A stretch of 64,000 nt of DNA, taken from NCBI GenBank assembly GCA_015680685.1, contig MNCI01036636.1, positions 62,001 through 126,000 of the forward strand, in the 5' to 3' direction. A program made the translations under genes and the position numbers. This DNA comes from Gnetum montanum. Taxonomy: Eukaryota; Streptophyta; Gnetopsida; Gnetales; Gnetaceae. Shown piece by piece: positions 57,952-64,000 of the stretch. A model generated the notes under the pieces. The model did not search any database, was not told the origin of the DNA, and saw only the letters and a list, made by a program, of their open reading frames with translations. Within the stretch, counting starts at the first letter, position 1; each line of letters opens with the position of its first letter.

Positions 57952-60900
57952 ATGGCTCCTAAGAAGGAACGCACTCATATGGTGATCACAAAGGTTGAGG
58001 AGGCAAAGAAAACCCTAGGCCACCTGACGCAAGTGTGCGTTGCAGCACAGAAGAACACGTTGTTGACCTAGTAGGCCACTATGCTTCCTCTATTTTTTTG
58101 GGATTTTGTTACAATTTTTATTTTCTACTTTCATTATGCATCTTAGTCTTAGTAATCTGTGTTTTCTGTCATCATGTTTTTTTGTCCTTTGCATTACTGC
58201 TATTTCCATTTCGACCGTGGTGGATGCGTAAAAGCAATGTCATCATTGCATGTAAGGTCACTTAAACCGTCACCACCATAGAGGATTGGACAGTTTAAGT
58301 TACTTAGATTTTGAATGGTGTAGTGTAGAACCCTTAAGAGGGATGGGCCATGTGAGATGTGACAGTGCAACATGTGTTTTTCTAAGGCATATTGTTAATC
58401 ACTCTATTAGGATTAATTGCTTTGTTGCTATGCTAGGCTATTTCTGCTATGCTATTGATTTCATGTTCTTGCTACGCTATGTGTGGAAAGAGGGTTATGC
58501 TACGCTATATGCATGAACTACTAGGTATTGCTATGTTGCATGCATATTGCACTTAGGCATGATGCTAACATTTGTTGGTTGTATTGTGCAGGATGGGGCT
58601 AAGGTCCATTCTTATCATCTTGGAAATTGTAGAGGTCCTGTGTCACATAAGAAGGCCCATGGCCAATGCTCCTCCTCCCTGTATACATGTGGGGGAGTAG
58701 GGGATATGGTTCAAGGAAGGAACATAGGAGTTCCATCAATACCTCCTCCAGCACTTCAGTGTGATTATTTGGTCATACCTAGAGGAGGAAGAGGTAGCCA
58801 TCATAATCGAAGCCATATTTCTTGGAGTAAGCTGAGGCATCCTGAGGTTTCTGAAAAATGGGTCAATCATGAGCAGGCAGGGAGAAGGATCCAATAAACA
58901 CCCAACAGGGTTGAGGTGTTTAGCCTGTATCTGGGATATGCCTGAATACAGCTACTACCATTCTTACAACACACTATTCTTCATGCATCATATGGTAACA
59001 TGCTTCTAGAACCCATCAGAAATTGTCTACAATGCTGATGGGTGGGTTTTTGCAACCTTGTTCCATTGTGTTGTGTGACACTTGCTATATTGGCCAAACG
59101 CTAACAGTATGCTTTTGCTACCAGGTTCTACATTAACAAGGACAAGGTTCATGACCGACCAGGCCTACTAACTATGACACTGATAGCCTTGCAAGAGTTT
59201 TCTTCTACTGAGAACCTATGTGTAAGTGTCATTGGTCAATGTGGGAATGAATATCACTCCTACCAACACTTGTTCCCCATTCCCTACGATCAGTGCAAGG
59301 GGTCTAGTTGGCTAGATGAGGGGTGGGTAGAACCCTTAGAAATGATCATTGTTGATCAAGTTCTTGTTAGTCTTTCACCATTCTTGTTACCGTACAAACC
59401 TCGTAGGCCAAATAGTAAGTATTGGATGCTTAAGTGTCTTTGCAGTTTTTGAATTTTTTGCATTTTTATACTAAACATTTTTTGCAAAAACTATTGTAGG
59501 GGCGAAGAAGCCTCAGGAGGTGATGGTGATGACTACCAAGACATAGGGGATGAATATCTACTTCAAATATTGAGAAGAAAAGAAGAGTCAAGTCTGGATA
59601 AATGGTGGAGCCTTGGACTCCTTGGCTAGAAAATCCAAAAGGCTAGGCTTATGGATCTATTCCTCATCCTGAATCCAAACATTCCTACAACCAAGATGCT
59701 CTCCCTGGTTGAATCCTTTTCTGACAAGACAAGCCACTTCCACATGTGTGTACATGGCATGCGGGTGGTCATTGAAATCAATGACCAGCTATTCGTGGAC
59801 CTCTTCAGTGTCCCTACCAATGGCATCCTCATAGGGTCAAAGTCCAAGATGGAGTTGACCATTCAAAAGAAGGACATCCATGAGTGGTTAGGTCTTGCCA
59901 AGGAATGGAAGGGGCTCCCTATGGAGAAGCTTAAAGAAGGACCCACCAAGGGGGTTTACCCTATTTTCTGTGTTTGTGCATTCCCCTAGCTACACTCCCA
60001 AGGGAAGGTCATGGGGATTGAGCAGGCTTGGGTGATGCATGAAGTTATGGAGGAGGGGGCCTGTTACAACTGGGCTAAGTTTCTATGTAAAGGCCTGCAG
60101 ACCGAAATCTCGAGGCTTCATAAGAAAATGAAGTCCCGTTCCAATATCCATTATGTATTTTACATAGCCTATCTAAAGAATTTTGTGAAGTTTCTAGTGG
60201 TTTAGGAGAATGGAGTATGGGTTATGTGAAAGCACAACCAGATTTCTAGACCATGGATCCGGCAGATCCTTCAGACCACCTAAGCCCAAGATCCCCTAGA
60301 AATAGTTGGAGAGTCATTCTTTGTAATGACTAAGGATTGAGTGGCCTACAATGTTTATGACTAGGATAGCATAGGAGATATGCCCCCCACCATAGACAGT
60401 AGCGTGTCATGGGGGGAACATTGGATAGTTGAGGCTACGGCCAGCAAGTTGCAGCAAAAGAGGCCTTCTCCAGCTAAGGAAACCCTTCATGCAGAGGAAG
60501 AGGAGGGGCAAAGATTGCGTCTCAAACTGCAGAGGACACAACCCCCTATTGGTAAACATTTTTTTTAATGCCTACTTTGTTATTGTCTACTACGCTATGC
60601 TATGATAGGTGGTGTGGCATAGTGTAGCACCTGCCTTAGGCTAACTTGGTTTGAGCTAATGGAAACATGTTTCTTGACCACCAGAAGAAGAAGAGGAAGA
60701 AGAAAAAGGTGACAAAGAGGTGTCAACCCTTAAGATAGGGATGACGAATAAAGACACGAAGGCCCTAGTCTTAGAAAGAAGGTCCCTGATCGAATGGAAG
60801 GGAGCTCCTACCACTAAGGCAGGGGCTTTTGTTATTAGGGAGAATCCTCCTACTGATGAAGGGGAGTCTCCCTTGAATAAAAAGGATGCTGGTCAACTAA

Positions 60901-62374
60901 AAGAAAAGGCACCATCACATGAAGAGGAGGTCCGTAGGGACCCAACAGGAACCTCTGGCTAGGCTACTGCTATTGTTTTACATCAGCAAGAAGGGAGACT
61001 ACAATTGGACTCTAGTGAGTTCAGCAATATGTGTGCCTTGTCATAACCCATTTCAGCCATTGCTGACATGTTTGGTTATGTGACGGACACCATCATTGAT
61101 GCTACAGGACCTCCTCTGATTCACACAGAATCATGGGCTGAGATCCCTGACAAGTTCGTGTTCATGCAAGGGATCATTGACAACATGAGCAACTGTCTTC
61201 AGTAGGTGGACCCTGAAGTGGGTAAGTAGTAGTGTTATTTGCTCTTGTATTACTGTGCTAGAATTTCTTGAGTTTGCTAATTTTTCTATATTAATGCGAT
61301 TGGTATTCTCTTCATGTCATGGTAGGTTCTTGACTCAAACGGGACTCGGCACAACCTTTGAAAGTCAGTACCATGTCCATATTCCCATCTAAAGTAATCG
61401 AGGTGTCTCATCCTGCATACGAAGAGGCTTGCAAATGTGCTTTGCACTTGGCACACTTCCTATGGGAGTATAAGCACGTCAACGGGGACCTATGGAAATA
61501 GGTCCAAAAAGCTGAGGAAGAGAAGGCTAACCTAAGCACCGAGGTGGAGGATCTTAAGTCGAGGAATGAGTTACTCATAGCCTATGACACTAACAATGAG
61601 GATTGGTGCACGACTATGATAGACTATGCCAGGCTTTGGATAGTTGTGCATCAGAATGTCGAGGCCACCTACGAACTAATAGAGCAGCAGATGCAGATGG
61701 ACCTGTTAGCCCAGAAGTGTCAGGATTTGAAAGACTTCAGTGCCAAAGTTTACGAATTGGGGCAGTCCCAGAAAAATCATAAACATATGTATAAATGGGA
61801 AAATGAGACCAATTGTAAACTGTATGAAGATGCTGTTGTGGAGGCATTTACGTATAAAGCATTTATAAATGCCATCGATGCTACTGAGGCCTATGCAAGG
61901 TTCAAAGAGTAAGTAAAGGTTATGGATTCTCTTGACTAGAAAGTGGACCTTCCCACAGGGGAGACCACGATCATCTCCTTTTCTCCGGGGCCACCAAGGT
62001 GGACGACCACTGAAAGGGAGAGAACTACTGTAACAGAAATTGAACCAGGAAAAAGGCGTTGGGTGGATATCACAGCAGAGGAGATCTAGCGTCACCTCAA
62101 GCTCAATTTAGATCAAATACCCTTTGAGATGGACGTGGGCCCTTCTCAAGTTAGTTACTTTCTACTCTATTCTTATGCTTATGCTGTATTGTGATTTGCA
62201 TGTGTTGCTTTAGCTAATTACTTCACTCCTATGATGTAGGCTCTAGATGAGGGTGCACGACCCGTAGAAGGAGGGAATGGAGAGTCGGTGGAGAGCAACA
62301 TAGGGGGAGGAAATTCAAAGGAGAACGATGTAAAAGAAAATGGTGAGGATGATGCAAATAGGAGCAACCGCTGA
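57952..62374 (+). pseudogene. Opposite-strand multi-exon gene inside pol of element F, copy 2
   Basis: The function is unknown. Candidate start ATG 57952 (MAPKKERTHMVITKVEEAKK). Exons supported by comparison with element C: to 59414 (donor GTAAGT); 59500-60551; 60685-61221; 61326-62149; 62240-62374. The last two exons join in frame (GPSQ to ALDEGARP) and end at TGA 62372-62374. The central exon encodes KMLSLVESFSDKTSHFHMCV, VVIEINDQLFVDLFSVPTNG, DIHEWLGLAKEW and ACYNWAKFLCKGLQTEISRL. An acidic Glu/Lys linker follows, then a coiled coil (KAEEEKANLSTEVEDLKSRN) and a Gly/Glu/Asn-rich tail. Stops remain (for example after VMTTKT). A likeness of the central part to plant mobile-domain proteins is possible but not established. 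Confidence 0.75.
60552..60684 (+). other. Intron of the opposite-strand gene (element F) with GCTATGCTA repeat
   Basis: Donor GT at 60552, acceptor CAG ending 60684, matching the intron at 17989-18113 in element C. It contains CTACGCTATGCTATG and GGCATAGTGTAGCACC. Confidence 0.6.
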
Positions 62375-62524
62375 TCGCATGGGATTTTTTTGAGATTTTT
62401 GAAATTTTGAACTATTGTAAGACTTTTGCAAACATTGGCAAGGAGGCTAGAATTTTAAATAAAGGGATGGATTGATTCTCGCGCTAATTGGTACATTATG
62501 TATGCGTTGAATGTCATGCTAGGA

Positions 62525-62785
62525 TTTTGCTCTCTTACACTAGTTTTAGGCCATTTCAGGCTTTTGCTAGTTTTGGGTCATTTCGAGCCATTGCGTAAAT
62601 GCACATTGCTAGTTTCAAGCTATTTTGGGCCATTCTGTGAATGCACAAGGACGATGCGTAGATGTGCATTGCTAATTTTGGGCCATTTTGGGCTATTGGA
62701 TAGATGCACATTAATCTCTTGCACTAGTTTTAGGCCATTTCAGGATTTTGCTAGTTTTGGGCCATTTCGGGTCATTGTGTGAACG
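62525..62785. repeat. Hairpin-repeat array 3 of element F (GGCC type)
   Basis: Units such as CTAGTTTTAGGCCATTTCAG and TTTTGGGCCATTTCGGG, about 35-60 bp apart. Same place and same GGCC type as 19850-20150 in element C. Confidence 0.78.
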
Positions 62786-62879
62786 CACATGAATGGTGTG
62801 TGGGCAAGAAACAGTGATGTTACTATGCTAGGCATAGTTTCTTCTTGACCCAATGCAGGTTGAGTAAAACAAAAGGCTG

Positions 62880-63700
62880 AGGCATTTTGCCAGAGCCTTC
62901 GTCTACATCGTTGCCCTCCACTTGGAAGGGCAACTCACCCCATGCATTTTCATTTTGGGGATCAGCTTGATGAGATAATCCCTCTACTAGATCGTCAATG
63001 TAAGCTGTGATAGGTGCTCCATTCTCAAAAGTTATAACCTCTAAGCCCTATTCCATGCCTACATTATGAATTGCTTACATTGTTACTTCGTCACCATGGA
63101 TCACCACCTCCCTACATGCATAAGGCAGGTGGATCTCCTGGTGTATGGGCAAGGAGACAACCCTAAGCTATGCTAACCATGACCTCCCTAGGATTAGGTT
63201 AAACCTGGGCATTTCCTCGACCATGATGAATGTTGCATTTGTGGGGAACTGGTCCCCTACTATGAAGTCTATGTGGACTGTACCCTTCACCACGACCCAT
63301 GCCCCATTGAATGACCTCAAGAATGACATCATTTTGGGCTTGCTCTGGTTGACCAAGACCAACTTTTCCAAAATAGGAAAGGGGATGATGTTCGTGGTAG
63401 CCCCATTATCAACATCTACCCTTCAGATCCTATGTTGGCCAACCTGAATTATGATGAAAAGGGGGGCTATATTCACCTGATCACTTTCAAAACCTTCCCC
63501 AATGGTTTCATTGCAAAAATTTAGTTGAGACGATTCTGGATCTGTAGGTGTGGAGGGAAGCATGACCAAATAGATCGCTTCCTCTTCCGTTCGCATGTCT
63601 TCATTGACTGGGATCCCTGTCAACATGTGGATTAGAGCCTCGCGGTGTGGGACGAATGTCATGATTAGGTCATAAAAGCTTAGTGTAGTTTTTTTCTACT
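62880..63700 (-). pseudogene. Protease pseudogene of element F
   Basis: Reading downward: MTFVPHREALIHMLTGIPVN, IAPLFIIIQVGQHRI, VDVDNGATTNIIPFPILEKL, VVKGTVHIDFIVGDQFPTNA, FNLILGRSWLA, then LPIHQEIHLPYACREVVIHG. The retropepsin D-x-G-A and the ILGRSWL motif are intact; stops occur just before the active site (HRI to RVDVD) and after SWLA. The conserved post-protease text continues to about 62880, close to the hairpin array. Element C matches at 21070-20560. Confidence 0.85.
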
Positions 63701-64000
63701 TTAGAGCTTGTTTGACCTATGTGAGAGCATCTAAAAGGTCTTGGCCACCCCCTTGTTTAAAGCTTTCCTTCTCTTCTATTCGTCCTAGGAGATGAATTTC
63801 CCAAGGAGGGGCAACTTCAGATCTAAGTTTAGACCCTTTATGATAGGGTAGTGCGAACTATGTGGTCACAGTAGCATTCATCTTTGGTGATGAAAGGGGT
63901 GAATACATAGTTTTAGGGATACCTTGGATGGTACTTCCCTGGATGTCTCACCCATGAAATAAGCTTCTCACCTTTTAGGATAAGAAGGCTATTCAGTTGT
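63701..64000 (-). other. gag-protease linker of element F
   Basis: Resembles the text before the protease in element C (about 21240-21560). No domain motif recognised before the window edge. Confidence 0.45.

Larger units (their letters stand above)
49880..64000 (-). mobile_element. Element F: Tat-like element with opposite-strand gene (right end outside window)
   Basis: Minus strand, same layout as element C: 3' LTR (49880-51311), polypurine tract, hairpin array, integrase, aRH, RNase H/RT, hairpin array, opposite-strand gene, hairpin array, protease. gag and the 5' LTR lie beyond 64000. A solo Athila LTR is inserted in the RNase H/aRH region. It is better preserved than C in RT and in the opposite-strand gene. 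Confidence 0.88.

Overview
This window is plant nuclear DNA made almost entirely of decayed long terminal repeat (LTR) retrotransposons. No host gene, tRNA or rRNA is recognisable. Two Ty3/gypsy lineages are present. One is Athila-like: elements A, B, D, E and a solo LTR, with a primer-binding site (PBS) matching tRNA-Asp, an FMDD reverse transcriptase and LTRs of about 0.9 kb. The other is Tat-like: elements C and F, with a second 'archaeal-type' RNase H (aRH), a polypurine tract next to TGAAAC LTRs of 1.4-2.2 kb, and internal regions of about 15 kb. The AT-rich composition, deep nesting and pervasive C-to-T / G-to-A decay (stops at former CAG, CAA, CGA and TGG codons) point to a seed plant with a large, heavily methylated genome. 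The species cannot be named from the sequence.

Layout. 1-3169: gag, protease and linker of Athila-like element A (+), cut by element B. 3170-33186: element B (+), an Athila element with both LTRs and a 5-bp target duplication (ACTAG/ACTAA); its gag is interrupted at about 6630 by Tat-like element C (-, to 26760), after which B's protease, RT, RNase H and integrase resume. 33187-33594: more of A. 33595-46890: Athila-like element D (-), with gag, protease, RT, RNase H, integrase and an extra sense-strand ORF before its 3' LTR. 46891-48150: AT-rich 3'-region remnant. 48170-49879: 5' LTR, PBS and gag of Athila-like element E (-). 49880-64000: Tat-like element F (-), running off the right edge, with an Athila solo LTR and perfect AGGGT duplication at 54471-55430. 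Relative order of insertion: A before B before C; E before F before the solo LTR.

The most unusual content is in the two Tat-like elements. In both, a multi-exon gene on the opposite strand lies between the protease and reverse-transcriptase parts of pol (about 14640-19702 in C; 57952-62374 in F). Splice sites fall at matching places in the two copies. The product has an unrecognised globular region, an acidic linker and a coiled coil. In C the central exon is tandemly triplicated together with its splice acceptor. Three arrays of short hairpin repeats (GGTC/GACC or GGCC/GGCC stems) mark the same module boundaries in both elements. Both Tat copies also carry Asn in place of the second catalytic Asp of integrase.

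All coding regions are interrupted by stops and frameshifts and are reported as pseudogenes. Coordinates of decayed domains are approximate; LTR, PBS, target duplication and splice coordinates were counted from the sequence.
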